Made by a program: the position numbers and the translations under genes. The notes under the pieces are model-generated. The model searched no databases. It worked only from the letters and a program-made list of their open reading frames with translations, and was not told where the DNA came from. From Mesostigma viride (lineage: Eukaryota; Streptophyta; Mesostigmatophyceae; Mesostigmatales; Mesostigmataceae), in assembly GCA_009746045.1 (NCBI GenBank), contig RPFO01000178.1, forward strand, positions 96,001-160,000: a stretch of DNA of 64,000 nucleotides, given 5' to 3'. This document shows, piece after piece, positions 13,501 to 23,036 of the stretch. Positions within the stretch are counted from its first letter, which is position 1. Every line of letters starts with the position of its first letter.

Positions 13501-14454
13501 GAGCACCGGTTAGCTGAGAGTGACCGGTTAGCTGATAGAGTGACCGGAAAGTCTGATTGTGTGCTGAAAAATTAGTTCTTACCACATGCCAGCATAAGTA
13601 CACCATTCGCACTTTCACACATCCCCTCTCTATTGTGCGTGTGCGCCGCGCTTCTGTGTGCGTGCCTAGAAGCCTGCGGCCTTGCCAGGCTCTGCTGCTG
13701 CCTTTGTGGTGCGTCATCACGGGATAAACCGCGCCATCACGCGAGACACAGGGATCCATATACACAATCTATATACGTATATACGCGATATACAGGGATC
13801 CATATACACAATCTATATACATATATACGCGATACACAGGGATCCGTGGGAGCCGACGGCGGCTGCCTCTTCTCGTGCCAAGCTGGCGGCATCGGTTTTT
13901 TACTGCCCGCTTGGGTCTGCCACATCCTGCAATGATCCTCTGTGCATGGCTATTCCCCCGTGATGAGCTGCACACATACACGCGCTGTGGCGCCCCCAGC
14001 TATTTACATCCCGCCACGCTTGTCTACGTAGCCCCGGTCGCTCCCCTGCCACTTGCATCCCTCTCTACACCTGATCGTGGGTGTCACCCCCCCGTGCATG
14101 CGCCCCCCCCCCCCCCCCCCCCCCCCCCCGGCCACTGCACCTTCTTCATAACTACCGCAGGAACTGTCGGCCATGCGCGCGATGGTGCCCGAAGAGGCGC
14201 ACCTGCCGGCCGCGTCGGGCCTGAGCGAGTCGCGCTTCATCCTGCTACCAGTCACCACCCTCTTCCCCGACAGCGCGCCCTGGGGCCGCGCCTACGGCCA
14301 CGTCCACAAGCTGCTCACCTCTGTCCACCACCTGGTGCCGGTGGGGGTCTACCGCAACGGATCCAGGCAGGGCGCGCCGCGGCCCTACGTTGTCACCAAC
14401 CCAGCGCCCGGTTTCTTGCTCTATGACGACGACAGCGTGTACGTCATCGTATAG
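1569..14454 (+). CDS. Slo/BK-type potassium channel, 12 exons
   Basis: Predicted pore-forming subunit of a potassium channel of the Slo (large-conductance) family, a plasma- or endomembrane protein gated through cytoplasmic RCK domains. Exons: 1569-2432, 2838-2904, 3492-3624, 4833-4960, 6314-6437, 7115-7186, 7593-7781, 8703-8926, 9706-9947, 10164-11026, 12854-13120, 14161-14454. All introns are GT-AG and phases agree except inside exon 4. Exon 1 holds six hydrophobic segments (about residues 55-78, 94-118, 133-150, 162-184, 192-217, 247-272) and the pore with TVGYGN at 233-238. Slo proteins normally have GYGD. The S4-like segment has few arginines. RCK1 starts near residue 289 (VLVCGD) and includes RILVNPG, which matches the ILINPG region of animal Slo. 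RCK2 starts near 729 (HFLVCGAG), and the end YVVTNPAPGF matches YVITNPPYEF of Slo. An 11-G run at 4914-4924 breaks the frame by one base; with one more base the exons total 1156 codons. The start is the first ATG of the frame. The family call is strong; exon edges are inferred from phase, splice consensus and remembered alignment. Confidence 0.85.
4077..4245. repeat. 15-bp minisatellite in channel intron 3
   Basis: About eleven degenerate copies of a 15-bp unit of the form GGGCGGGTCGTCACA, alternating GTCGTC and GTTGAC/GTTGTC variants. It lies inside the intron between 3625 and 4832 and is non-coding. Confidence 0.85.
5018..6057. repeat. 39-bp minisatellite, about 26 copies, channel intron 4
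   Basis: Tandem array with a 39-bp unit (GTTGTGCAGCAGGTTGTGG followed by ATGTGGTTGGGTTGTTGT). Copies vary at a few positions (GGT, GAT or TTT after GCAGCA; ATGTGG or ATGCGG), and two copies lack 15 bp. Because 39 is a multiple of three and the unit lacks stops, several frames stay open for 300-460 codons on both strands. These are artefacts, since the array lies between channel exons 4 and 5. Confidence 0.93.
6111..6150. repeat. Interstitial telomere-type repeat (CCCTAAA)n
   Basis: Three to four copies of CCCTAAA (TTTAGGG on the other strand) with degenerate flanking units, directly after the 39-bp minisatellite and still inside channel intron 4. TTTAGGG is the telomere repeat of most land plants and many algae. 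Channel exons continue on both sides, so this is an internal telomeric repeat and not a chromosome end. Confidence 0.85.
7926..8226. repeat. 14-bp minisatellite in channel intron 7
   Basis: About 21 copies of a 14-bp unit (CTGCAGATAGGGGG), with variants in which GCAGAT is GCGTAT, GCGTGT or GCATGT, or with one G fewer. It lies between channel exons 7 and 8. Confidence 0.9.
8928..8997. repeat. 35-bp tandem duplication starting at an exon donor
   Basis: Two near-perfect copies of a 35-bp unit beginning TGAGGGGGCCCCGCC. The first copy starts within the GTGAGG splice donor of channel exon 8 (exon end 8926). In the second copy the donor GGTGAGG has become CATGAGG. Confidence 0.85.
9484..9566. repeat. 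15-bp tandem repeat in channel intron 8
   Basis: About five copies of a 15-bp A/G-rich unit (GCAAGGAAGAAATCA) with small changes in the outer copies, between channel exons 8 and 9. Confidence 0.8.
11617..12492. repeat. 27-bp minisatellite, about 32 copies, channel intron 10
   Basis: Highly homogeneous array with a 27-bp unit (CTTGGTATCGAATGCTGCC followed by ACCACTTG). The main variants are GAATGC or GAATAC and CTTGG or CTCGG. One early copy lacks CCA. It lies inside the intron between channel exons 10 and 11. The 27-bp length keeps frames open on both strands, giving spurious frames of 270-420 codons. Confidence 0.93.
12497..12603. repeat. About 34-bp degenerate tandem repeat, three copies
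   Basis: Three imperfect copies built around CCGATTACATCTCCTAG and ACCATACCGTAG follow the 27-bp array in channel intron 10. No coding signal was seen. Confidence 0.75.
13747..13846. repeat. 45-bp A/T-rich tandem repeat in channel intron 11
   Basis: Two full copies and the start of a third, each beginning CAGGGATCCATATACACAAT and separated by 44-45 bp, between channel exons 11 and 12. Confidence 0.8.
14103..14129. repeat. Poly-C run just before channel exon 12
   Basis: An uninterrupted run of 27 C residues ends 31 bases upstream of the first base of channel exon 12. It probably serves as part of the polypyrimidine tract of that 3' splice site. Its exact length may be unreliable in assembly. 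Confidence 0.8.
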
Positions 14455-14554
14455 TGAATGCTGTTGCATAGTGACCACATGACCGTAGAGTGTACGCCAT
14501 GTTTGTCTCGTGGACCCCACGCGGTGCTCCCAGAACTGTTGAGGGCAAAGCGAC

Positions 14555-14735
14555 ACGAGGGGTGGCCCTCGTGAAGCCCAGTATAATGGTCATGGTCACT
14601 AGCACGGTCACTGTAATGGTCACCATCAGACGAGGGGTGGCCCTCGTGAAGCCCAGTATAATGGTCATGATCACTATCACGGTCACTGTAATTGTTACCG
14701 TCAGACGAGGGGTGGCCCTTGCGAAGCCTAGTCTC
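14555..14735. repeat. 75-bp tandem repeat, 2.4 copies, 3' of channel gene
   Basis: Copies begin ACGAGGGGTGGCCCT at 14555, 14630 and 14705, a spacing of exactly 75 bp. The block begins 100 bp after the channel stop codon, so it may lie in the 3' UTR. It contains TGTAA motifs (near 14611 and 14687), the polyadenylation signal of volvocine algae, but I cannot place the mRNA end. Confidence 0.85.
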
Positions 14736-15980
14736 TCGCGCTGCACTGATCCGACGCTTCAGGCTTGCCCGGCCTGCAGCCTGAAAAGTGCACACGCTGG
14801 TCCGACCTGCAGGGTGCAGCAAGGGGCGCACAAGCGTCTCGTCCGTGGCCAGACCCTGGAACACGTGATGTTTGTCCCAGGACCGCAACAGAGGCACCAT
14901 GGCTGGAGTTGCCCCCCAGGTGTGTGGTGATTGCCCCTGCTCTCAAGCCCCAGAAAGCACGGTTTCACAACCCGCGCTGGAAGCTGCATCCTGGCTTCGG
15001 GTTCACTGCAGCCCAGTGGTGACCTCAACACCCGGGCAGTGTCCGTGCCTGGACGAAAGTCCGCCAAACTACGCCTGTCAGCGGCGCTGCAAGTCAGCTC
15101 TCCGCAGAATTCTTAGTGCAACCTCTTCGCTTACTGTATTGCTGCTGCGCTTGACCTAGGGTTCCAACTGCCAAGTCTAGGGACCCTCACCTGCAAGCAA
15201 GCTGGCAGCAAGGCTGGACGGCACATGTTCATGAGAACGGTCCGGTGCATGAGAGCAGTTGTGCTTTCGGCGACGCTGACCACACCACCATCTGCGATCG
15301 GGCGACGCTGCCTTGCGAACTCCTCTTTTTTTTCTGCGTGGACACTTGTTTTCGCACGTCAGGTTGCATGCTCATTCTCATTAGGCGTGCATACTGGCTT
15401 TCTTGCTGGCTTCATGGCAGCTCAAGTCTAGGCCTGTAGGGCAGCACCTTCCTTACCTGGCTAGCCATCCCGCCTGGCACCGCAGTACCAGTTGCAGGCA
15501 TAAGCGGTGCATGGGTCCGCTGGTTCTTATGGCTCAGGACTATACCATAGCCAGCCTTGGTGTCAAACGTGCATTACAATGCATTACAGTGGTAGGCATG
15601 GTGCTGGCTTCTGCGAGTTCCCCTCACCGGCTGTGTGGGAGAAAGCACAGGACCAGAAGGCATTGGCTGAGCAGGTTGAAGCTGTACTTATCATGATAAA
15701 GTGAGACAACTATGGACCAAGAGCTCCTTCTCAGCTACGGTTAATTTGGTAATTATAGCGGTGGCTGGCCACAGGGGCGCCCATTTCATGCTATACATAG
15801 TCAGCTCAACTTGTTTTCACTTGTATAGTCGTTGAGAAACTGCTTCGTGCCTAAAATTTCACAATTTCGCGGACTTCAGCGATTAAGGTAGGTTGAAATA
15901 AAATAAGCGGCATGCCTCTATCAAGATATATTATTGGAGGTGAGTTTCTATTGGCGTAAAAGTTTAGTATTGTACGAAAG
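14736..15980. other. Intergenic sequence, no gene recognised
   Basis: Open frames of 60-100 codons occur on both strands, but none has a recognisable motif or convincing exon structure. The stretch ends at the target duplication of the LINE copy that begins at 15993. Confidence 0.5.
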
Positions 15981-15992
15981 ATGTCCGTCAAG

Positions 15993-18386
15993 CACACTTC
16001 AGTTGCTCGAGAAATCTGACGACGCTCTGGAGGACTTCCCTGAAAAACGCGCCCACAAGCGCGCCGCAGAGGCGTTCGTCGACGCGCTGGACATCCCGGC
16101 CAGCCACGCCCAGCTGTTCGCTGCCGGCCCGGCATCGGCCCTTCGGCACCTCGCTGACAAGCTGCCCGCGGCCGGGGCCCTACTGCCCCCCCGCCGCCCG
16201 CCCCGCTTCACCAGCCTGCACCGGCTCCCCGCCGTCATCCAGGCCCGGCAAGCCCTGCGCGACAACAGCGACCCCGCCCGCTACGCCCGCCTCAAAGCCG
16301 ATTACCACTCGGCCATCCGGCAGGCGACCACGGAGCAGGAGGACCTCCATGTCCGCGAGTACTTCGCCCACCTCAAGGACCAGCACGGCAAGTACGCCTG
16401 GACCCGCCTGCGTCACGCCCAACGGCCCGCCGGCGGCGCGCAGCCGGCGCCGCGGACGCTCTCTGGCTCACCGCAGCAGCAGCTCGACCAGTGGTATTCC
16501 TCCCAGTCCCGGCTACTCGGCGCCCCCCCGCCGCCTCCGCCGCTTGGCCCTCTGGCGGCCGCACGCCTGGCAGTAGCACCGGCGGACGTCCCTGCGCCGC
16601 CCACGCCGCCCGCCGCTGAGCAGGACTACACGTACCCAGCCCTGACGGAACCCCTGGCCCACCCCAACGAGCTCCCGCCGTTCACCGAGCTCGAGCTGAG
16701 CACCGCCGCCAAGCAACTCCGCTTCTATGCTGCCGTTGGACCTGACCAGCTCCCAGCCCCGGTGATTAAGCTGACGGCGCTCACGGGGTTCCTGCTTGAC
16801 GTCTGCAACCGGATCCTGCTTGCCGACGCGCCGCCGATTCCTGAGTGGCAGCACAGCTACCGTATTATGCTGTACAAAAACAAAGGTTCCCCTGACGACC
16901 CCGCCAACTACAGAGGAGTCTGCATCCAGAGCGCCGCACCTAAGTTGTTCATGCGCATGATCCTCAACCGCCTTCGTTCTGCTCTCGACTGTCACCTTGG
17001 GGAAAGTCAAATGGGCTTCCGTCCTGGGCGCAACACCGTCATGGCCATCTTCGTCGCGCGTCGCCTCTTCGAGGAAATCGCTCTCCTGCAACCTGGTGAG
17101 TTTCCCGCCATCCTGATCTTCGTCGACTTCATCAAGGCTTTTGATTCTGTCCTCTGGGACGCTCTATGGGCTGTACTTGCTCACGCTCGCGTCCCCACTC
17201 CCCTGATTACCGTCATCCGCACGCTGTATGAGGGGTCGACCACTTCGGTGCGCACTCAACACGGCATTACCCCGCCCTGCCCACTGCAGACCGGCGTCTG
17301 GCAGGGTTGCGTCCTGTCGCCGTACCTGTTTATTATTGTAGTGGATTATGTTATGCGCCAGGCACGTGCTCGCTTTGCTAGCATTGCAGGCCGTGCCCCT
17401 GGCCTAGCGATCACGAACGAGCTTGGGGAAGGGGGGCCGACTAACAAGCAGAATTTACTAGCTGACCTCATTTATGCCGACGACATCACGCTCATCGAGA
17501 AGCCGGAGTCTGCCCAACTTTGGCTGGACTGCCTGGCGCTCGAGGCTCGGGCGGTTGGTCTAGAAATCAGCCCCAAAACGGAGGCCCTGGCCCTCGGCAT
17601 GGCAGGGCCCCCACCCACACTCCGCCTCTTAGACGATGCCGAGGTCAACTACCCTCCTTCAGGCCGCTTCAAGCTGCTCGGCAGTTGGCTTCCCGACTGC
17701 GAGGACGACATGACGACACGGATCGGCATGGCGTGGGCGCACCTCCATGACCACCGCCGCTGGTGGAGCAACCCCGCCCTACCCCGGATCGTCAAGCGTG
17801 ACCTCTTCAAGGTCGTCATTCTGACGATCCTGCTGACCTAGTAACGGCGCCGAGACGTGGACACTGACGCAGGAGCTGGAGCAACGACTCGACGGCGCCG
17901 TCACCATGCAAGATGCTGCGCAAGGCCCTTAACATCCCCTTTGGTTTGCACATTAGTAATGAGGATTTGTACGCTGATTTGCCCTATGTTTCCCACATTA
18001 TTAGGCACAGGCGCCTGGGCCTAGCCGGGCACCTGGCCCGCACAGATCAGGTAGATACATCAGATAGACTAGCTGGCACCAAGCCCGCCCAGCCTGGGCG
18101 ATATGTCCTCACCTGGCGTGCCCCCGGCCGCGCGCGGCAGGGCCGCCACCCGTGGACTTTTCGTGATAGACTCGGCATGGACATGTGCTACACTAGACGT
18201 GACGGGCTCACCCCCGGGCAGCCTCCTGGTTTGTCTGTAATATGGAGGCAGATGGTGCGCAAGGATAGATGGCAAGTAGTGATGAAGGAGACCACCCCCA
18301 AGCCTGTGGGGGCTCCGCGTGTGACCAAGTATGGCATTCATAGCGATTCGGGCCGCGGTGCCCACACCCCTGTAACTAGGACCTAG
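15993..18386 (+). pseudogene. LINE reverse transcriptase (truncated, frame broken)
   Basis: The reading frame is open through 15993-17841. It carries RT motifs in order: YRGVCIQSAAPK, MGFRPGRNT, motif A FVDFIKAFDS near 17119, VWQGCVLSPYLF, and motif C YADD near 17475. The frame should continue into ILLTYGAETW, but AGTA at the junction near 17842 makes a stop. A second frame change near 17910 precedes the C-terminal part (ALNIPFGLHISNEDLY, IRHRRLGLAGHLAR, stop at 18386). The endonuclease part is absent through 5' truncation. The first codons of the 635-codon frame, before 15993, are flanking host sequence. Both copies in this window share the second lesion. Confidence 0.85.
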
Positions 18387-18483
18387 ATAGCTTATACCAT
18401 CCATTCCATCCCATGTTCCGCTCCCACTGAGGACTTATGCTCACGTGACGCAGTCACGTGTCTATTAATTAATTAATTAATTA
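15993..18483 (+). mobile_element. 5'-truncated LINE, copy 1, with 12-bp target duplication
   Basis: Non-LTR retrotransposon fragment holding the second half of the endonuclease/RT polyprotein, a 3' UTR, a terminal hairpin (stems 18442-18449 and 18453-18460, loop GCA) and a (TTAA)n tail to 18483. The 12-mer ATGTCCGTCAAG flanks it at 15981-15992 and 18484-18495, so this is a bona fide target-primed insertion truncated at its 5' end. The 3' 950 bp is nearly identical to copy 2 at 37,553-38,504. Confidence 0.88.
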
Positions 18484-18691
18484 ATGTCCGTCAAGGAGTG
18501 ATCGACGGTAAGTACTGAAGTTGCGGAAAAGTCGTAAAGTTCACGAGTCTTGTTTCTTAACGCCGTTTCTGGACTGTTAACTCTGACATTTAAGCAACCG
18601 TAGCTCGATTTACGGTCCTAGGACGTTTAGCTGTACGAGCAACTATTTCAAGTTTGCTTCGTAAGTCTACTAGGGTTAGTTCTAAGTGCGT
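18484..18691. other. Short spacer between LINE copies
   Basis: The interval starts with the 3' target duplication of LINE copy 1 (18484-18495) and then runs about 200 bp of unique-looking sequence without a gene. It ends at the AAGT tetranucleotide tail of the next, minus-strand LINE. Confidence 0.5.
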
Positions 18692-18733
<42 letters not shown>

Positions 18734-18841
18734 CTTGCGTGTCATGCGCAAAGGCATGCCACGGAGTACTATGCTAATCTCATTAGAAAAATAACACAAA
18801 AGTTTAAACAAATATTGTCTGAATCATCCCCCAACCGTTAA

Positions 18842-20559
18842 CACGTCGTACGTGCAAACTCAGTCCTAAAAATAGGACTGAGTATGCCAACTTTGAGATC
18901 ATGTAGCGGTAAGGGCAGGGGGGTACCCCATGTGTTTGATATGCATAATAGCACTCAATATCATGCTAATGCTTGGGCATATGCATAAAAAATCATACAT
19001 TGACCAAATCATGTATAATTTTACTGGGGTGTGGACCCTTGCTCGCGATTTTGCATTTTTGTGTAGAAGCACGATTGGGAAAAATTGAATAAATTCCATA
19101 TGCATGTTAAAAAAATATAGGCATGTAAAAAATATAGTTCTTGACCTGTAGAAAAAAACTGGACTCAATTTGGCCACAGGCACTGCCTGAAACACACAAA
19201 ATACTGCCAGTCCTATAATAGGACTGGGCCTTGCTAGCAAAATGCTAGCATGTAAGTGCGGTCATACTACACACCACCGTGGCAACCAACCATGCCAATC
19301 AACTCATTTCCCTTCTAGCATAATAGGACAACATGCTTGCATCATCATATTGCAGTTATATGATACCTTAGTATGTCTGAGAGCCTATGCACGCACGTAG
19401 GGAATGGGTATGGATACCTACCTACAAAGGGTTGTATTATAAGTCTTAACCACCAATATGATGGGTAGGTTAAGCATATTTCAATTGTTTCTAACAAGAA
19501 TAGACATGGCTAAAGCTGTTTTGCTTTGCCATGACATGGCCAACATACTTGCTGGCACATTATGACAGTGGTTTATCACCAAGACTTTTCACTCACAAGT
19601 GTAAGCTCGAAAGCACGCTTGATGCAGCCCATGGCCACACAATCATGCAGTATGAACGTAGCAAAAGAAGAACTAACATCTATGAAGGTATTTAAACCCA
19701 TTAAGCGCCTAAAAACCTGCACAATTACACTAGGGTAAGGCAAATGCCTGGTAACATCATCAAAAAAGGGGGGTTTAGAGAGGGGCAGGCAACGGTCAAG
19801 AAAGCGCATCAAGACTCGAAACTGACAACGCCTCGCAAGCTTAAACTCATTCAAGAACATCGAAAAACGATGAGGCAACGATATTTCAGCTTTACCGTTC
19901 ACGGATGGCGTTCCCTTGGCCCAGGCGGTGCCCGCAAAAGTGACACTTGCCGGCACACAAACCATGACGTGACAGAGTGGTTGAAATCGTCAAATCTTTA
20001 CTGCCACTGACTTTATTCTACGAAAATGCATGATACTTAGTAGAAAGAAGCATATAAACCCTTCGACCTGCGCCGGAAAGCAGTTTTAGTCATCAATTCC
20101 GTCAACCTGCCTGATCGCAGTTTTTTCCACCAAGAGCAGTGCCGACACCTGGTAAATCGCATCTCCGCGAGCTAAAATTTTGCCTGTGTCATCTTTAAGA
20201 CATAAGAAATCTACTTCCTGAGTTTGACCAGCTAAATCGTCCGCAAACGTAAACTGCATGCATGGGCGCAAGCCGCCATGGCTAGGTCGTGCATTTCCGG
20301 AACTTGCGTTTCGCGTGAAAAAGTACCCTTACCACCTGTACTTTGACCGCACATTTAGCCGCCCAAACAAAATCAAAAAAAATCCCAAAAATATGTCCAA
20401 GAAAGGTCTTTTCACGTAGTATTTGAATAAATTTTGAGAGAATTTTTTTGTCCAACACTCTGACCGGGGCGAATTTTCTACGAAACCCAAAAACTCAGTC
20501 CTAAAATTAGGACTGAGTTCAACTCAGTCCTAAAAATAGGTAGGGTTACGTACGACGTG
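18842..20559. mobile_element. TTAA-flanked terminal-inverted-repeat element, 1.7 kb
   Basis: Both ends are bounded by TTAA (18838-18841 and 20560-20563). They carry an inverted terminal repeat CACGTCGTACGT, then subterminal hairpins of the form ACTCAGTCCTA...TAGGACTGAGT (about 18861-18883 and 20488-20516, plus a half copy at 20521-20540 and a related one at 19204-19227). TTAA targets are typical of piggyBac- and Kolobok-type DNA transposons. A 129-codon frame at 19576-19965 (-) and shorter ones exist, but I recognise no transposase motif, so it is probably non-autonomous. It is inserted in the 3' part of the minus-strand LINE. Confidence 0.72.
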
Positions 20560-20566
20560 TTAAGCA

Positions 20567-21712
20567 CTAGATGGGGATGTAATCCTCATCCGAGCTGTCC
20601 TCTACTGTGATGGCAGACGAGGCGGCAGTGTAGCGGCTATCCTCAGGACCAATAACCTCCACCTGCGGACTTCTACCCTGGTTAGCAACGGGTCGCGGGG
20701 CCCGTGGGGAGAAAACAGGAGCATACCCCTCGGGAAGGTGCTTATCGCAGATGGCAGCCCATTTCTCCTTGTCAATCATGCGGGCGCGGAGTACGGATAG
20801 TATCAGAAGCCCTGCATCTTCAAGCAGTTGAGTCACATAGGTCCGGGTCGCGCCGCGCCGGTGCCCGGCGCGCGCAAGTTTGCCAGTGGGTTGCGATGGG
20901 ACAAGGGGACCCTGCCATATGAGGAGGTGTCTACTGACCTGGTTGGCCCGTCTTAAGCCCCCCGGCAGGGCCCACATCGGTATTCACCTGGTCTGTGCAG
21001 GCAAGATGGCCGGCAAAGAGGAGGCGGCGGTGTCGGATGGTATGGGTGACAAGAGGGAGCTCGCAGTAGAGCTCGGCCCGGGTGCGGCGTTCTTGGTAGC
21101 GGACGCCGAGGATATGACGGAGCATTCGAGTGACGGTGCCGTCAAGCTGCTGGCTCAGCGCCTGGTCCAGGGTCCACGCCTCGCAGCCATAAAGGAGGAT
21201 GCTGAGGACAAGGGCCTTGAACAGAATGCGCTTGCGTCGCTCACTCTGGTAGCTGACAGGTGGGGATCGAGGCTGGCGCGCATGCGGTTCAGCAGGAGAC
21301 GCATGAAGACTTTCAGCACGCAGCTTTGGAGGCATACGCCGCGGTAGTTGCCGGTATCCGCGGCAGACCCCTTGCCCTTGTAGAGCATGACCCGGACTGC
21401 GGTCTTCCAATACGTCGGCGGGGGGAGGCCATCTCGTAGAATCCGGTTGCAAACACCCCGGAGTAAAGGCTCAAGCTCAGGCATCTTAACCACCTCCGGT
21501 GAAATATTGTCCACTCCCATGGCAGCATCATTGCGGAGGGTGGAGATGGCAGCAGCCCATTCCTGGGGAGTCCACTCGTCGTGGGGGCCGTCCACCAGGG
21601 GGCCGGAGAGCGGTGGGACCAGGTAGTCCGTCTCGCTGGTGGGCCCCTGCGGGGGCTCAATGGGGCCGCCTCGGCTGCATGGCCGCAGGGCGTGCAGCTG
21701 CAGCGGGGTCAA
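20567..21712 (-). pseudogene. LINE RT remnant lacking the catalytic core
   Basis: The frame at 21712-21155 shows the LINE RT entry region (WKTAVRVMLYKGKGS, NYRGVCLQSCVLKVFMRLL, NRMRASLDPHLS). The frame at 21452-20931 then shows the post-RT region (SERRKRILFKALVLSILLYG, CEAWTLDQALSQQLDGTV, ELPLVTHTIRHRRLLFAGHL). The two abut near 21250, so motifs A to D (AFD and YADD) are deleted. A further frame to the stop at 20567 ends in an acidic tail (EDSSDEDYIPI). It is catalytically dead. Confidence 0.75.
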
Positions 21713-22002
21713 GCGGGGGGGGCGGGCCAGGGGCCCCCGATAGTTAGGCCTGGGAGCTGAACCAAATCAGTCTCAAGGCGTTCACTGGGGGTGCCTGGGA
21801 TGTCAGCCCGTTGTGTTTCCCGCCGTCCGGTGAGACGGTCGAGAGAGCGCGGCCAGGCGGCCTTGTGCTGGTTAGCGGCCGTGTGGCGATTGATTTCGGC
21901 GGCAAGTGTCTCCACCTCCTCCGCATGTGCGGCAGTATATGCTCAGTTGAGTAAGCCGTTCCTGGTACGGGTACAGGTCCTCCCCGCGGCGGCGGGCCTG
22001 CG

Positions 22003-22674
22003 CTAGCGCCAGCCGGGCGGCAACCACCCGGGCGTCGCGCAGGTAGAGCGGGGCTGGTCGGGCGCGGGGTTGCTCGGGGAGAAGCTTATTAGAGCCAAGC
22101 TCCACCGATCGCATGAACAGTTCCGGTAGGGTGGCGTGAGATCTACACCGCGATCTGCGTCCAGGTACATCAAAGGTTGCGCGTCCACGAAGGCAGACCT
22201 GATTGCATCGCGGCGTATCTCATCCGCTGACCACTTCTCCCTGCGCCCACGGACGGGGCGTAAGCAGGTCCAGTCAGGGCGGGGCCGGGGGCGGCGGCGC
22301 GCACTAGGGGCCTGAAGACGTAGTAGGCGCAAGGTTGCGGTGACCATGCGGTGATCCGATGCGACACTGGGGGTGGTCAGCGTACGGGCATGGATGACGG
22401 AAGAGCGCCAGCACTTGCGCACAAGTATGTAGTCCAAGCATACACATCGCCGCCGAGGGAGCATCGAACCAGCCGCCCTGCGCATGGGGCCCACAAAGGT
22501 CACTAGTGCATCAGGCGGTTTAGCAAACAGCGTATTGGCAGCAGTCAAGTCCCCCTCAGTGAGCAGTTGCTCAAGTAGGGGGGTGTTGGCATTGCTATCG
22601 CTTAGGCGCGGCGCATACATGCAGCCCCCGCGGCCCACGGGCAGGGTCGCGTTGGCATCCACCATTACCCACAA
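22003..22674 (-). pseudogene. LINE endonuclease domain fragment
   Basis: This 223-codon frame contains motifs of the C-terminal half of an AP-endonuclease-like (EEP) LINE nuclease: VDANATLPVGRGG near the start, CLDYILVRK, and VASDHRMVTATL, whose SDH is the catalytic histidine motif of the fold. It has no N-terminal half (5' truncated) and no intact connection to the RT that follows on the minus strand. Confidence 0.75.
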
Positions 22675-22682
22675 TCGCCGTG

Positions 22683-23036
22683 GGTGGCGTACCAGGATCT
22701 ATGACAAGCGTCTAGAGCCGAAGTTTAGCATGATCCAGTTTATTCGTTTTCCTGCCATCGACAGCGCTCTCTCAGATACAGCCAAGTATGGTGTGGTCCT
22801 CAGCCAGTTACATCGTTTTTCTAGGCTTTGTTCATACAAACAGGACTTCATCAAGGAGGTTGTACGCCTGTTGCACGCTCTGATTTTGAAAGGATACAAC
22901 CAGTGCATTATGCTAAAGCAGGTCAAGAATTTTCTCAAGCTACGTCCCCATAATATATACGCCACCTTTAGTCGCAGCAAGCTGCACAGGCAGTTTGTCT
23001 CGCTTCTAGGATACACACAGCTACTCCATACTTAAC
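22683..23036 (+). pseudogene. Retroelement C-terminal fragment
   Basis: The frame reads RIYDKRLEPKF, then FIRFPAIDSALS, then YGVVLSQLHRFSRLCS, KQDFIKEVVRLLHALILKGY and a stop at 23034-23036. I recognise this as the conserved region after the catalytic domain in a class of eukaryotic retroelement RTs (pattern YDKR, FP..DS, YGV..SQL.R..R.C). The RT itself is absent upstream, where the minus-strand LINE ends. The call rests on pattern memory only. Confidence 0.55.

Larger units (their letters stand above)
18692..22690 (-). mobile_element. Minus-strand LINE, internally deleted, carrying a nested element
   Basis: Read from right to left: the end of an endonuclease domain (22674 to about 22003), RT fingers (21712 to about 21250), then directly the RT C-terminal region (about 21250 to 20931), a C-terminal extension to a stop at 20567, a 3' UTR interrupted at TTAA by the element at 18842-20559, and finally a (TTAC)n tail, seen on + as AAGT repeats at 18692-18733. 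The 3' end near 18734-18775 recurs at 38,504-38,547. The catalytic RT core is missing. The boundary at the right is approximate. Confidence 0.75.

Noticed and set aside
15934-15992. Start of the LINE polyprotein at the first ATG of the long frame
   Set aside because: This part precedes the end of the target duplication and is host flank read through into a 5'-truncated element.
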